From: Rhodospirillaceae bacterium SYSU D60007
GTDB lineage: Bacteria; Pseudomonadota; Alphaproteobacteria; Reyranellales; Reyranellaceae
Direction: 5' to 3'
Assembly (NCBI GenBank): GCA_003574685.1
Contig: QOCQ01000006.1
Coordinates: 169,045 to 233,044, forward strand
DNA length: 64,000 bases
The position numbers and the translations under genes are program-made. Positions 44,425 to 53,133 of this stretch are shown here, piece after piece. Each line of letters opens with the position of its first letter. Position 1 is the stretch's first letter. The notes below the pieces were generated by a model, which saw only the letters and a program-made list of their open reading frames with translations, ran no database searches and was not told the origin of the DNA.

Positions 44425-45426
44425 ATGCGTGGTTCGATCCTTGGCGCCAGCGTTGCCATCGCATTGCTGGCGGGGCCGGCTGTGGCACAGACCGGGGTGC
44501 CCGTGGACCGCGACTGGGATCCGGAGGCGCGGGATTTCAACAGGTCCGACACCGGCGAGGGCGGTACCCTGTTCGGAACGCCACGGCCGCTGCGCGGGCC
44601 GGCCAATACGGTGCAATCCATCGACCGCGAACTGGCGCGCCCGGCGCTGACGCCGAAGGACCGCGGCAGCCTGCTGATGATGCGCGCGATGCTCAATCTC
44701 GCATCCGGCAATCGCAGCCAGGCCGATCGCGACATCGACCGCGCACTGGCGGCCGATCCCACCCTGAAATACGACCTGCTCGCCAGCCGGGCGCGCGACA
44801 TGGCCGCTGCCGGCCGCACCCAGCCGGCCATCGACATGGTCGACCGTGCGCTCAAGGACCAGCCCGGCTATGCGCCGTTGATCACCACCCGCGGCCAGGT
44901 GCGCATGATGCAGGGCGACTATGCGCTTGCGCTGGCGGATTTCAGCCAGAACGCCGACACCGACGACACGGCGCGACGCCTGCGCGCGCAGGCGTACTAT
45001 ACAGCCGGCAATTACCGCGAGGCTGTCGACGACCTTGACCATCTGCTTCAGTCGGGCTCGCGGGTTGCCGCCCCGATCCATCTTGTGCTGTGGCGCTATG
45101 CCAACAACGTGAAGCTGCGGCGCGATGCGCGGCGCCTGCTGGCAGCGGACCTGCGTCACTATGGCGAGCCGCCGGCGTGGCCAGGAGCCATCGCGCAGTT
45201 CCTGTCCGGCCGCATCAGCGCCGTGGAGCTGGAGATTGCCGCCGAGTCTGATCCCGACTCCCGGCGCAGCGCCGGCCGTTGCCTCGCCACGTACTTCATC
45301 GCCATGGAAACCGTGCGGCTGGGCAACCGCAACCGCGCGCGGGAACTTCTGCAACTGACCCAGACCCGCTGCGGCGTGGCCCACTTCGCCCATTGGGCCG
45401 CCACCGCGGAACTCCGAAGGCTATAG
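44425..45426 (+). CDS. Exported TPR-like protein
   Basis: A 333-aa secreted protein with a signal peptide ([19 protein letters not shown]). Several TPR-type helical repeats follow ([68 protein letters not shown]), a layout like NlpI-type envelope adaptors. A C-terminal helical region with two cysteines (GRCLAT, TRCGVAH) may form a disulphide. No lipobox. Function unknown, probably protein scaffolding in the periplasm. Confidence 0.82.
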   Translation: MRGSILGASVAIALLAGPAVAQTGVPVDRDWDPEARDFNRSDTGEGGTLFGTPRPLRGPANTVQSIDRELARPALTPKDRGSLLMMRAMLNLASGNRSQADRDIDRALAADPTLKYDLLASRARDMAAAGRTQPAIDMVDRALKDQPGYAPLITTRGQVRMMQGDYALALADFSQNADTDDTARRLRAQAYYTAGNYREAVDDLDHLLQSGSRVAAPIHLVLWRYANNVKLRRDARRLLAADLRHYGEPPAWPGAIAQFLSGRISAVELEIAAESDPDSRRSAGRCLATYFIAMETVRLGNRNRARELLQLTQTRCGVAHFAHWAATAELRRL

Positions 45427-45444
45427 CCCGCGTCCAGGAAATCG

Positions 45445-45530
45445 CTTCATGGTGAGCCTGTCGAACCATGAAGCGCCCCCGCGCCATTGGCCGTGTGACG
45501 CCTTCATGGTTCGACAGGCTCACCATGAAG
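45445..45530. repeat. 29-bp perfect inverted repeat
   Basis: Two 29-bp units, 45445-45473 and 45502-45530, are exact reverse complements separated by 28 bp. Each unit is also a near-palindrome (CTTCATGG...CCATGAAG). It lies between the convergent ends of the TPR gene and the hydrolase gene. It has the form of a paired REP-type element and could fold as a large hairpin in either transcript. Confidence 0.92.
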
Positions 45531-45566
45531 GCTATGCTGACCCGCGCCCTGCTCAGCGTCGCCAAC

Positions 45567-46346
45567 TCACAACACCAGCGGGGCGATGAAGCGGGTGATT
45601 TCGGCGATGACGCGGTCGGGCTGCTGCAGGTGCGGGCTGTGGCCGCAATCAGGGATCAGGCGGGTTTCGCAATAGCCGGCTACCTTGCCCGCAATGATGC
45701 CGACCTGCAGCTCGCTGCCATACTCGTCGTCCTCGCCCTGGATCGCCTGCACCGGCACCTCGATCCGCGGCAGCCGGCCGTCGGCATCCATCGGCTCGAA
45801 GCCTGGCGCAAGCCAGGCGTCATTCCACAGGTGGAAGGCGCCGTCGACATTCTCCCCGTGATAGCGGGCCAGACGGCGGCGCAGCGCGCCCGATGCGAAC
45901 GCCTCGCGCGCCTTGACGATGCTGCTTACGCAAGCCGGCTCGTTCACCGCGTGCGCCGCGATCGTCACCAGACCCCGCAGTGGCGGCGGGCCGTTGGCGG
46001 CGTAGTTCAGGGCGATGGTGCCGCCGTCGCTGTGGCCGACAAGGATGCAATCGTCGATGCCGGCGGCGGCCAGCAGCCGTGGCAGAACCTCGTCGGCCTC
46101 GATCTCCATGTAACGAACGCCGGGATCGGCGGGCCATGGCGACGACTGGCCATAGCCGGTGCGGTCATAGACGAACCCGGGGAAGCGGGCGTGCGCGCAA
46201 AGCCGGGCGGGGAAGTCCCGCCACATCTCGATACAGCCCAGCCCTTCGTGCAGGAAGACCAGCGTCGGCCGCCCGCCATCGGCCGCCGGTCCGATCCGGC
46301 GGGCCCGGATACGGCGGTCCGGCAGGTCGACGTGGAAGTCCGCCAT
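45567..46346 (-). CDS. Alpha/beta hydrolase
   Basis: A 259-aa hydrolase of the haloperoxidase/epoxide hydrolase-like group: LVFLHEGLGCIEMW (oxyanion loop), GHSDGGTIAL with the nucleophile Ser, and DCGHSPHLQQP with the catalytic His. It follows infC after 4 bp and is therefore in the thrS-infC transcript. A metabolic enzyme in a translation operon is unusual but recurs in alphaproteobacteria in my recollection. ATG at 46346; a GTG directly precedes it. Confidence 0.88.
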   Translation of the reverse strand: MADFHVDLPDRRIRARRIGPAADGGRPTLVFLHEGLGCIEMWRDFPARLCAHARFPGFVYDRTGYGQSSPWPADPGVRYMEIEADEVLPRLLAAAGIDDCILVGHSDGGTIALNYAANGPPPLRGLVTIAAHAVNEPACVSSIVKAREAFASGALRRRLARYHGENVDGAFHLWNDAWLAPGFEPMDADGRLPRIEVPVQAIQGEDDEYGSELQVGIIAGKVAGYCETRLIPDCGHSPHLQQPDRVIAEITRFIAPLVL

Positions 46347-46350
46347 CACG

Positions 46351-46887
46351 CTACTTGGCGGACAGCACCATCACCATCTGGCGACCTTCGAGCCTGGGGA
46401 ACTGCTCGATCTTCGACAGGTCGGCGGTGTCGTCCCGCACGCGCTCCAGCACCTTGATGCCGAGATCCTGGTGCGCCATCTCGCGGCCGCGGAAGCGCAA
46501 CGTGACCTTCACCTTGTCCCCTTCCTCGAGGAAGGTCCGCATCTGGCGCATCTTCACATCGTAGTCGTGGTCGTCGATGCCCGGGCGCAGCTTGATTTCC
46601 TTGACCTCGATGATCTTCTGCTTCTTGCGCGCCTCGTTGGCCTTCTTCTGCATCTCGTACTTGAACTTGCCGAAATCCCCGATCTTGCAGACGGGCGGAT
46701 CGGCGTTCGGCGAGATCTCGATCAGGTCCAGGCCGGCTTCGATCGCCATCTCGATGGCCTCGCGGGTGTCGACCACTCCCACCATTTCGCCGGTCTCGCT
46801 GATCAGTCGGACATTGTAGGCCCGGATCTCCCGGTTCACGCGCGGACCCTCGCGGGTGGGCGCGGATTGCTGCATCGGTCTGGCTAT
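46351..46887 (-). CDS. infC: Translation initiation factor IF-3, probable ATA start
   Basis: A ~178-aa IF-3, which prevents 30S-50S joining and checks initiator codons. Family segments: [65 protein letters not shown], and ELLERV-like VLERVRDDT near the end. An in-frame ATG exists at 46875, but ATA at 46887 is preceded by GGAGAGCGACG at ideal spacing and gives an N-terminus (ARPMQQ) closer to relatives. IF-3 genes typically use rare starts for autoregulation. It is coupled to thrS upstream and the hydrolase downstream; rpmI and rplT are absent here. Confidence 0.93.
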   Translation of the reverse strand: MARPMQQSAPTREGPRVNREIRAYNVRLISETGEMVGVVDTREAIEMAIEAGLDLIEISPNADPPVCKIGDFGKFKYEMQKKANEARKKQKIIEVKEIKLRPGIDDHDYDVKMRQMRTFLEEGDKVKVTLRFRGREMAHQDLGIKVLERVRDDTADLSKIEQFPRLEGRQMVMVLSAK

Positions 46888-46986
46888 CGTCGCTCTCCGT
46901 GGTTGATGCCCCGGCCTCGGTGCCGGCGGCTGGGATTCGGGCAGGGCCGACCGGACCCTGCCCGACTGGCTTGTCAGCGCGGCGCC

Positions 46987-48930
46987 TTACCGTGGCACTC
47001 GCGCTTCCTCAGACAATCTATGGACGGCCTCGTCCAACGCAAGGGTTTCCTGTTTGTCGGCGCCAAGACGACGAATGGCAACCGTGCGGGCCTCGACATC
47101 GCGCTTGCCGACGGCGATCAGCACCGGCGTCTTGGCTACCGAATGCTCGCGGACCTTGTAGCTGATCTTCTCGTTGCGCCGGTCGGTTTCCACCCGCAGG
47201 CCTGCGGCCTGCAGCAGCGCCGCGACTTCGTTGGCATAGCCATCGGCGTCGTTCACGATGGTGCATACCACCGCTTGCGTCGGCGCCATCCAGAGCGGAA
47301 AGCGCCCGACATAGTGTTCGATCAGGATGCCAATGAAGCGCTCGAACGAGCCAAAGATCGCACGATGCAGCATCACCGGCGTCCGCCGCGAGCTGTCTTC
47401 AGCGACATAGACGGCGCCAAGCCGTCCGGGAACGACGAAATCGACCTGGAAGGTGCCGCATTGCCATTCCCGCCCGATGGCATCGCGCAACACGAACTCC
47501 AGCTTGGGGCCGTAGAATGCCCCTTCGCCGGGGTTAAGCTGAAAATCCAGCCCGGCGGCCAGCGACGCTTCCTTGAGTGCGCTTTCGGCCTGGTCCCAGA
47601 CCTCGTCACTGCCCGCGCGCACCGGCGGGCGGTCCGAAAACTTCACGAAGAAATCAGGGAAGCCCATGTCGTTGTAAACGCGCCGCAGCAATTCGCAGAA
47701 GCGGATCGTCTCATCCCTGATCTGCGCCTCGGTGCAGAAGACGTGAGCGTCATCCTGGGTGAAGTTGCGCACGCGCATGATGCCGTGCAGGGCTCCTGAC
47801 GGCTCGAAGCGGTGGCACGAGCCGAACTCCGCCAGCCGCAGGGGCAGGTCGCGGTAGCTCTTCAGGCCCTGGTTGAAGATCTGCACGTGGCAGGGGCAGT
47901 TCATCGGCTTCAGGGCGAAGATGCGATGGCCCGGATCACCGATGAACTCGCGCAGCCCCTCCTCGTTCTCGGAGAGATACATGTTCTCCCGGAACTTCTC
48001 CCAGTGGCCCGAGGCTTCCCAGAGCCGGCGATCAACCAGTTGCGGCGTACGCACTTCGAGGTAACCGGCCTCGTCCAGGCGGTGACGCAGGTAGTCCTCC
48101 AGCACCCGCCACAGGGCCCAGCCCTTGGGATGCCAGAACACCATGCCCGCCGCCTCTTCCTGCTGGTGGAAAAGGCCCATCTCCTTGCCGATCCGGCGGT
48201 GGTCCCGCCGCTCGGCCTCCTCGAGCTGCGTGAGATACGCGTCGAGCTGCTTGCGATCGAAAAACGCCGTGCCGTAGACCCGCTGCAACTGCGCGTTCTT
48301 CGCATCGCCGCGCCAGTAGGCGCCTGACACCTTCATGAGCTTGAACGCCTTGCCGAGCTTGCCCGTCGAGGGCAGGTGCGGACCGCGGCACATGTCCAGC
48401 CAGTCGCCCTGACGGTAGACCGTGATCTCCTCGTCGGCTGGCAATTCGTCAGACCATTCGGCCTTGAACGTCTCGCCGTGCTCCAGGAAGTACTTCTTCA
48501 GCCGGGCACGGTCCCACACCTCGCGGCGGATCGGCAGGTCGCGATCGACGATCTCGGCCATGCGCTGCTCGATCTTCGCGAAATCCTCGGGCGTGAACGG
48601 CTCGGCGCGCGCGAAGTCGTAGTAGAAACCGCTCTCCGTTGCCGGGCCGAAGGTGATCTGCGTGCCGGGGTAGAGCTCCTGCACGGCCTGGGCGAGCACA
48701 TGGGCTGCATCATGGCGCAGCAGCTCCAGCGCCTCGGGATCTTTCGCCGTAACGATCGCCACCTTCGCGTCGTGATCGATGGGACGGACCAGGTCGCGCA
48801 GCTCGCCGTCGACCTTCACCGCCAATGCGGCTTTGGCGAGACCGGCGCCGATATCGCCCGCCAGCTCGGCGCCCGTCACCGGGCGGGCGTATGACCGGAC
48901 GCTACCATCCGGCAAGGAGATGTTGATCAT
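46987..48930 (-). CDS. thrS: Threonine-tRNA ligase
   Basis: A 647-aa class II aminoacyl-tRNA synthetase. The TGS domain ([19 protein letters not shown]) and editing domain ([24 protein letters not shown]) are followed by the catalytic core with zinc ligands in [10 protein letters not shown] and [12 protein letters not shown], and motif 2 [22 protein letters not shown]. The C-terminal anticodon domain ([12 protein letters not shown]) is complete. Length is standard. The 235-bp upstream gap contains a perfect-match EcfG-type sequence. Confidence 0.97.
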   Translation of the reverse strand: MINISLPDGSVRSYARPVTGAELAGDIGAGLAKAALAVKVDGELRDLVRPIDHDAKVAIVTAKDPEALELLRHDAAHVLAQAVQELYPGTQITFGPATESGFYYDFARAEPFTPEDFAKIEQRMAEIVDRDLPIRREVWDRARLKKYFLEHGETFKAEWSDELPADEEITVYRQGDWLDMCRGPHLPSTGKLGKAFKLMKVSGAYWRGDAKNAQLQRVYGTAFFDRKQLDAYLTQLEEAERRDHRRIGKEMGLFHQQEEAAGMVFWHPKGWALWRVLEDYLRHRLDEAGYLEVRTPQLVDRRLWEASGHWEKFRENMYLSENEEGLREFIGDPGHRIFALKPMNCPCHVQIFNQGLKSYRDLPLRLAEFGSCHRFEPSGALHGIMRVRNFTQDDAHVFCTEAQIRDETIRFCELLRRVYNDMGFPDFFVKFSDRPPVRAGSDEVWDQAESALKEASLAAGLDFQLNPGEGAFYGPKLEFVLRDAIGREWQCGTFQVDFVVPGRLGAVYVAEDSSRRTPVMLHRAIFGSFERFIGILIEHYVGRFPLWMAPTQAVVCTIVNDADGYANEVAALLQAAGLRVETDRRNEKISYKVREHSVAKTPVLIAVGKRDVEARTVAIRRLGADKQETLALDEAVHRLSEEARVPR

Positions 48931-49165
48931 GGATCAAGGGCTCGGATCAGGGAACGGGGGCGCTCGCCGGACGGTTCCGGGCGCCGGAAAATCTGCCGGT
49001 GCCGTGGGCTGCCGGAAGATGCAGGCCGGGAGGTTCTCCCGCGCAGGAAAAAGCGCCCGGCCGCCTCAAGTTCGGTCGGGGAAGGTTCGAAAGCCTGACT
49101 GGCAAGCTTTTGCGGGCGCTTGGCACGAAACCATGGCAGACAGGTACTGATCGCAAAATGGCGTG
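48931..49165. other. 235-bp gap upstream of thrS
   Basis: No convincing gene. Open frames here have neither ribosome sites nor family resemblance. The region is GC-rich with several small hairpins. The only specific signal is the EcfG-type sequence at 48953-48978. I see no threonine-rich leader peptide or clear attenuator. Confidence 0.6.
48953..48978 (-). promoter_or_regulatory. Sequence matching the EcfG consensus upstream of thrS
   Basis: On the minus strand GGAAC-N17-CGTT, an exact match to the general-stress sigma consensus; its -10 part ends 22 bp before the thrS ATG. About one such match is expected by chance in both strands of a window this size, so only the intergenic, correctly oriented position makes it notable. 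Confidence 0.4.
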
Positions 49166-50347
49166 TCAAGCCGCCCGGTCGGCAGCGGCGGCCACCTGCG
49201 CGTAGAGCGCCAGTGTCCGGCGGCACATGTCCTCGACCCGGAAGTGCGCCTGCACATGCGCGCGGGCCCGATCCGACAGGCGCGTGCGGTCTTCGGCGGT
49301 CAGCCGCAATGCATGATCAAGGGCGCGTGCCAGCTCCTCCGCACTGCCGGGTGGCGCGGTCCAGCCTGTCTCGCCGGGGATCATGCCTTCGGCAGCGCCG
49401 CTGCCGGCATCGCAGACCACCGGGCGGCCCATGGCCTGGGCCTCGACCAGAACGCGGCTGAAACCCTGGCCTTCGCCGCCGGCGACCACGGCGTCGGACA
49501 GCATATAGGCCGCGGGCATGTCCTCGCAGAACGGCGCGACGCGCACGATACCGCCGAGGTTCCGCGCTTCGATACGGCGCTTCAGCGCCTGCTCGAAGGC
49601 GGTCGGCGCGGCTCCGGTGCCCGGCAGCAGACAGTAGATATCGCGCCGGCCCAGCGCGCCGATGGCCTCGATCAGGCACATCTGGCCGCGATCCGCATCG
49701 AGACGGGCAGGAAACAGCACGATGCGCCGGTCGTCCGGCAGGCGCCACTGCGCGGCCAACCGGACGAGACGGTCGGCGTGAACGGCAGCGGGATTGAACC
49801 GCTCCAGGTTGATGCCCCCGCGGATCGTCACCGTTCGCGCGCCGGCGGCCGGATAGCGGGTCTTCAGCCCGGCTGCGACGAAATCCGACACCGCGATCAG
49901 CGCGTCGGCCTGCGCCTGCGCCCTCTCCATGCGCCGGGCAGGCCAGCTTTCGCCGCGCACGGGCCAATGGGCGCTGGCGATGAACCGCAGCCCGGCCTGC
50001 CGGGCGAGGCGCCGTGCCGTCCACGCCGCGGCCCGCGAGCGGGCATGCACGACCTGAACGCCGTGCCCGGCAATCGCGGCGCGCAGCGCGCGCACGTGGG
50101 CCGAGGCCTGCAGCAGGCTGTCGCGTCCGGGCGGCAATTCGATATGCACCACCTTCAGGCGCCGCAGCTCGCCCGCCATCGGTCCGGCCGGGCCGGCAAT
50201 CAGGGCCCGGCCGCCGGCGGCGACCAGGGCCGCGGCCGTGTCGAGCGCGGCGCGCGCGATGCCGCCGCCAGCCAGCAGCGGCACGATCTGCAGCACGGTC
50301 GGCGGACGGCTCGCATCGGCAGCCGGCAAGGTGCTAGCGTTGGTCAT
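49166..50347 (-). CDS. Glycosyltransferase family 4
   Basis: A 393-aa GT-B glycosyltransferase. The N-terminal half has VLQIVPLLAGGGIARAALDTAAAL and VVHARSRAAAW. The C-terminal nucleotide-sugar domain includes VLFPARLDADRGQMCLIEAIG and the EGQGFSRVLVEAQAMGRPVV segment with the E-x7-E-like motif of GT4. It probably transfers a sugar to lipopolysaccharide or another envelope glycan, but no other polysaccharide genes are here. ATG at 50347; divergent from the next hydrolase gene. Confidence 0.87.
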   Translation of the reverse strand: MTNASTLPAADASRPPTVLQIVPLLAGGGIARAALDTAAALVAAGGRALIAGPAGPMAGELRRLKVVHIELPPGRDSLLQASAHVRALRAAIAGHGVQVVHARSRAAAWTARRLARQAGLRFIASAHWPVRGESWPARRMERAQAQADALIAVSDFVAAGLKTRYPAAGARTVTIRGGINLERFNPAAVHADRLVRLAAQWRLPDDRRIVLFPARLDADRGQMCLIEAIGALGRRDIYCLLPGTGAAPTAFEQALKRRIEARNLGGIVRVAPFCEDMPAAYMLSDAVVAGGEGQGFSRVLVEAQAMGRPVVCDAGSGAAEGMIPGETGWTAPPGSAEELARALDHALRLTAEDRTRLSDRARAHVQAHFRVEDMCRRTLALYAQVAAAADRAA

Positions 50348-50394
50348 CGTCCATTGAGGGCGCGCACGCGCCGCACCTGCAGGGATCGTCGGGA

Positions 50395-51201
50395 ATGTCT
50401 ACAGATTCGGGAACGCCGGGCACTCTAACACGCCCCGACGGTGCGACAATCGCATACCATGCGGTTCGCGGCCGCTTGCCCACGGTCGTGTTCTTCGGTG
50501 GTTTCCGCTCGGATATGACTGGCACCAAGGCCATGGCGCTCGACGCCTGGGCCCGGCGCACCGGCCAGGGATTCGTGCGGTTCGACTATTTCGCGCATGG
50601 CCAGTCTTCCGGCGATTTCCGTGATGCCACGATCGGCCGCTGGCTGGATGATTCGCTCGCCGTCGTCGATACGCTGACGGAGGGCCCGCTGGTGTTGATC
50701 GGCTCCAGCATGGGCGGCTGGCTGTCGCTGCTGGTGGCGCGCCAGCGCCCGCAGCGCGTCGCCGGATGGATCGGAATCGCCGCGGCGCCGGATTTCACCG
50801 AAGACCTGATGCTGCAGAACCTTTCGCGGGAGGCTCGAGCGAAACTGCAGGCGGACGGCGAGCTGCGCCGGCCCAGCCGCTATTCGGACGAGCCCGACAT
50901 CGTCACCTGGCGGCTGATCGAGGAGGGTCGCAAGCATCTGGTGCTGCGCACGCCGCTGCGTATCGATGCACCGGTGCATCTTTTCCACGGCCTGAAAGAT
51001 CCGGACGTTCCCTGGGAGCTCTCGCAGCGCCTGCTCCATCATATCGAGTCGCCGGATGTCGCCGCGACGTTTACCCGGGATGGCGATCACCGGCTCTCGA
51101 CACCTCCGGATCTCGACCGCCTGCTGGCCGTGGTGGAGGGCATGTGCCGCGCTGCCGATCAACCGCCGCCCGCCAGAATGGCGCGCAGGCCTTCGCGGTA
51201 G
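50395..51201 (+). CDS. Alpha/beta hydrolase (acyl-thioesterase-like)
   Basis: A 268-aa hydrolase with VVFFGGFRSDMTGTK (oxyanion loop), GSSMGGWLSLLVARQ (nucleophile Ser), LFHGLKDPDVPW and DGDHRLSTPPDL (catalytic His). The arrangement resembles ABHD10-type palmitoyl thioesterases and related alphaproteobacterial hydrolases. Its last 43 bp overlap the end of the convergent epimerase gene, which codes for the final residues of both proteins. Substrate unknown. Confidence 0.87.
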   Translation: MSTDSGTPGTLTRPDGATIAYHAVRGRLPTVVFFGGFRSDMTGTKAMALDAWARRTGQGFVRFDYFAHGQSSGDFRDATIGRWLDDSLAVVDTLTEGPLVLIGSSMGGWLSLLVARQRPQRVAGWIGIAAAPDFTEDLMLQNLSREARAKLQADGELRRPSRYSDEPDIVTWRLIEEGRKHLVLRTPLRIDAPVHLFHGLKDPDVPWELSQRLLHHIESPDVAATFTRDGDHRLSTPPDLDRLLAVVEGMCRAADQPPPARMARRPSR

Positions 51202-52043
51202 GTCGGGTAAGAGAGCGTCACACCCAGCTCCTGCTTGATGCGTGCGTTCCGCACCCGCCGGCTCTCGGCATAGAACGAGCGTGCCATCGGCGACAGGCTG
51301 GACTCCATCTCTGCGAAATCAATCAGCGGCGGCGGTTCCACCTCCAGCAGTGTGCAGGCATAAGCCACGACATCGGCTTGTGGCGCTGGTTCGTCGTCGG
51401 CGACGTTGTACAGCCCGGCGCGCTCCGGTCGTTCCATCGACGTCAGCACGGTGGTGGCGATGTCGTCGACATGGATGCGCGAGAACACCTGGCCCGGCTT
51501 CACGATACGCCGCGCGCTGCCGGCCCGGACCTGGTCCAGCGCGCTGCGGCCCGGTCCGTAAATGCCGGGCAGGCGGAAGATGTGGACCGGCACGCCCAGC
51601 CGCCCGCCCAGCGCCTGCCACCGCTGCTCGGCCAGCAGGCGCCGTTGCGCACGCTCGCTGGCAGGCGCCGGCGGCGTATCCTCGTCCACCCACGCGCCGC
51701 CATGATCGCCATAGACCCCGGTCGTGCTGAAGTATCCGATCCAGCGCAACTCCCGTGCATGGCGCTCGATGTCGGGGCCGTGAACCGCCAGCGCCGGATC
51801 GCCGTCGGGATCAGGCGGGATCGACGACAGCAGGTGGGTAGCGCCCGCGAAGACATTGGCCGGATCGGACAGCGGCGCCGTACGCTCGAAATGGACCGCG
51901 TCATGCCCACGCGCCAGGATCGCCGGCGCCTTGTCGGCAGTCCGCACCGTGCCGGCGCAGCGATAGCCCCGCGTTGCTGCGTTGTCGGCGAGGCGCATCG
52001 CGCTGTCGCCGAACCCGAAAACGAAGAGCCGGTTGCCGCTCAT
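51159..52043 (-). CDS. NAD(P)-binding epimerase/reductase family protein
   Basis: A 294-aa extended-SDR-type protein. The N-terminal nucleotide loop is degenerate: FVFGFGDSAMRLAD instead of GxxGxxG. YFSTTGVYGDHGGAWVDED and FRLPGIYGPGRSALDQ are typical of the YeeZ/SDR a-type epimerases, with the Tyr of TTGVYG where catalysis or sugar binding would occur. Length is normal for that group. ATG at 52043. It overlaps the hydrolase at its 3' end and follows the DUF2955 gene by 40 bp. Confidence 0.82.
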   Translation of the reverse strand: MSGNRLFVFGFGDSAMRLADNAATRGYRCAGTVRTADKAPAILARGHDAVHFERTAPLSDPANVFAGATHLLSSIPPDPDGDPALAVHGPDIERHARELRWIGYFSTTGVYGDHGGAWVDEDTPPAPASERAQRRLLAEQRWQALGGRLGVPVHIFRLPGIYGPGRSALDQVRAGSARRIVKPGQVFSRIHVDDIATTVLTSMERPERAGLYNVADDEPAPQADVVAYACTLLEVEPPPLIDFAEMESSLSPMARSFYAESRRVRNARIKQELGVTLSYPTYREGLRAILAGGG

Positions 52044-52083
52044 TGTGGCCCGAACCCGCGCCGCTTTCGCCTCGATCGCCCGA

Positions 52084-53133
52084 TCAGGACGATGACCGCC
52101 AGCGTTCCACCAGCGACAGCCCCCCGATGGCATAAGCCGAGGCAAGAACCACATTGAGCAGGCGGTTGAGGAAAAGCTCTCCACCGCTTGCCGGCAACGG
52201 TGCCAGGCTGAGCCCCAGCAGGAGAATGAAGGTCGCGAAGGCTATGGCATAAATCGGCGCGCGATCACCTGCCGTCACGATACGGCCGGCAAAAATGAGG
52301 CTTGCGGCAAGACACACCATCACGAAGAACAAGAACGTGCCGCCCAGGAGCACTAGCTCGTAGACAGCGGCGGCCATAACGCCGCCGATCAGGTTTCCGA
52401 GAATCAGGCCAAGCGCCGCCCTCTGGCCCTGTTGAGAGTCATGCTGGCGCAGCAGAGTCACGATGACGATCAACACGACGACTGCGACCGTCGATGCGTC
52501 GAGAACGAACCAGGCGAGAGCGGGCAGCAGCACCAACGTGTCGAGCAGCGCCTGTCGGGCCGCCATAGCAGCATCCGCTGTGACCGCGAATCCGGCGACA
52601 GGCGTTTCGCCGGTTGCGGCCTCGGGGGCCGGGAATGCCGCGTGCGCAAACCAGACCGTGAGTAGCGCTACGATGCCGGCCATGACCAGCGTGGTGGCAA
52701 AGGCGTCTGCCCCGTCGGGCGACAGGACGGAAACCACCGGAAGCGTGACTGCCGACAATTGAACCAGCAACGTTGCCAGTTCAGGTGCACCGCGTCGGTG
52801 AGCATAGAATGAAAGATACATGACGAGGGCGAGCGCGAGGATCAGCACCGCCGGTTTGCCGATCAGCGCTGCCGTAAGCATCAGCACCGCACCGGTCGAC
52901 AGTGCCATCAAGGCAATGACAGCCGCGCCCTGGGCGAGGCTTGGCGGGCGCGGCAGCTTGACGAGCATGTTCGCAGCCAGCAGCGGCGCCAGGAAGGTGA
53001 CATCCCAGTCGAACGCCTCGACGACCCCGAAGCAGGCGGTCACCCCGAAAGCGAGGCGAAGGGCAGACCGGCGTGCCGCCTCGACGGCGCGGTCGGAACG
53101 GCCAGTCGTCGTGGTCGCGGTCTCACTGGACAT
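52084..53133 (-). CDS. DUF2955/FUSC-like membrane transporter subunit
   Basis: A 349-aa membrane protein with about ten hydrophobic segments in two sets, as in aromatic-acid exporter (FUSC/DUF2955) proteins. VTFLAPLLAANMLVKLPRPPSL and LRQHDSQQGQRAALGLILGNLIGGVMAA are family-like. Its start overlaps the HlyD adaptor stop by 11 bp. Together they form an AaeAB-like efflux pair, probably exporting organic or aromatic acids; an outer-membrane channel would come from elsewhere. Confidence 0.87.
   Translation of the reverse strand: MSSETATTTTGRSDRAVEAARRSALRLAFGVTACFGVVEAFDWDVTFLAPLLAANMLVKLPRPPSLAQGAAVIALMALSTGAVLMLTAALIGKPAVLILALALVMYLSFYAHRRGAPELATLLVQLSAVTLPVVSVLSPDGADAFATTLVMAGIVALLTVWFAHAAFPAPEAATGETPVAGFAVTADAAMAARQALLDTLVLLPALAWFVLDASTVAVVVLIVIVTLLRQHDSQQGQRAALGLILGNLIGGVMAAAVYELVLLGGTFLFFVMVCLAASLIFAGRIVTAGDRAPIYAIAFATFILLLGLSLAPLPASGGELFLNRLLNVVLASAYAIGGLSLVERWRSSS

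Noticed and set aside
48947..49156. 69-codon frame and possible attenuator upstream of thrS
   Set aside because: No threonine-rich leader, no T-box-like element and no terminator hairpin with a T-tract.
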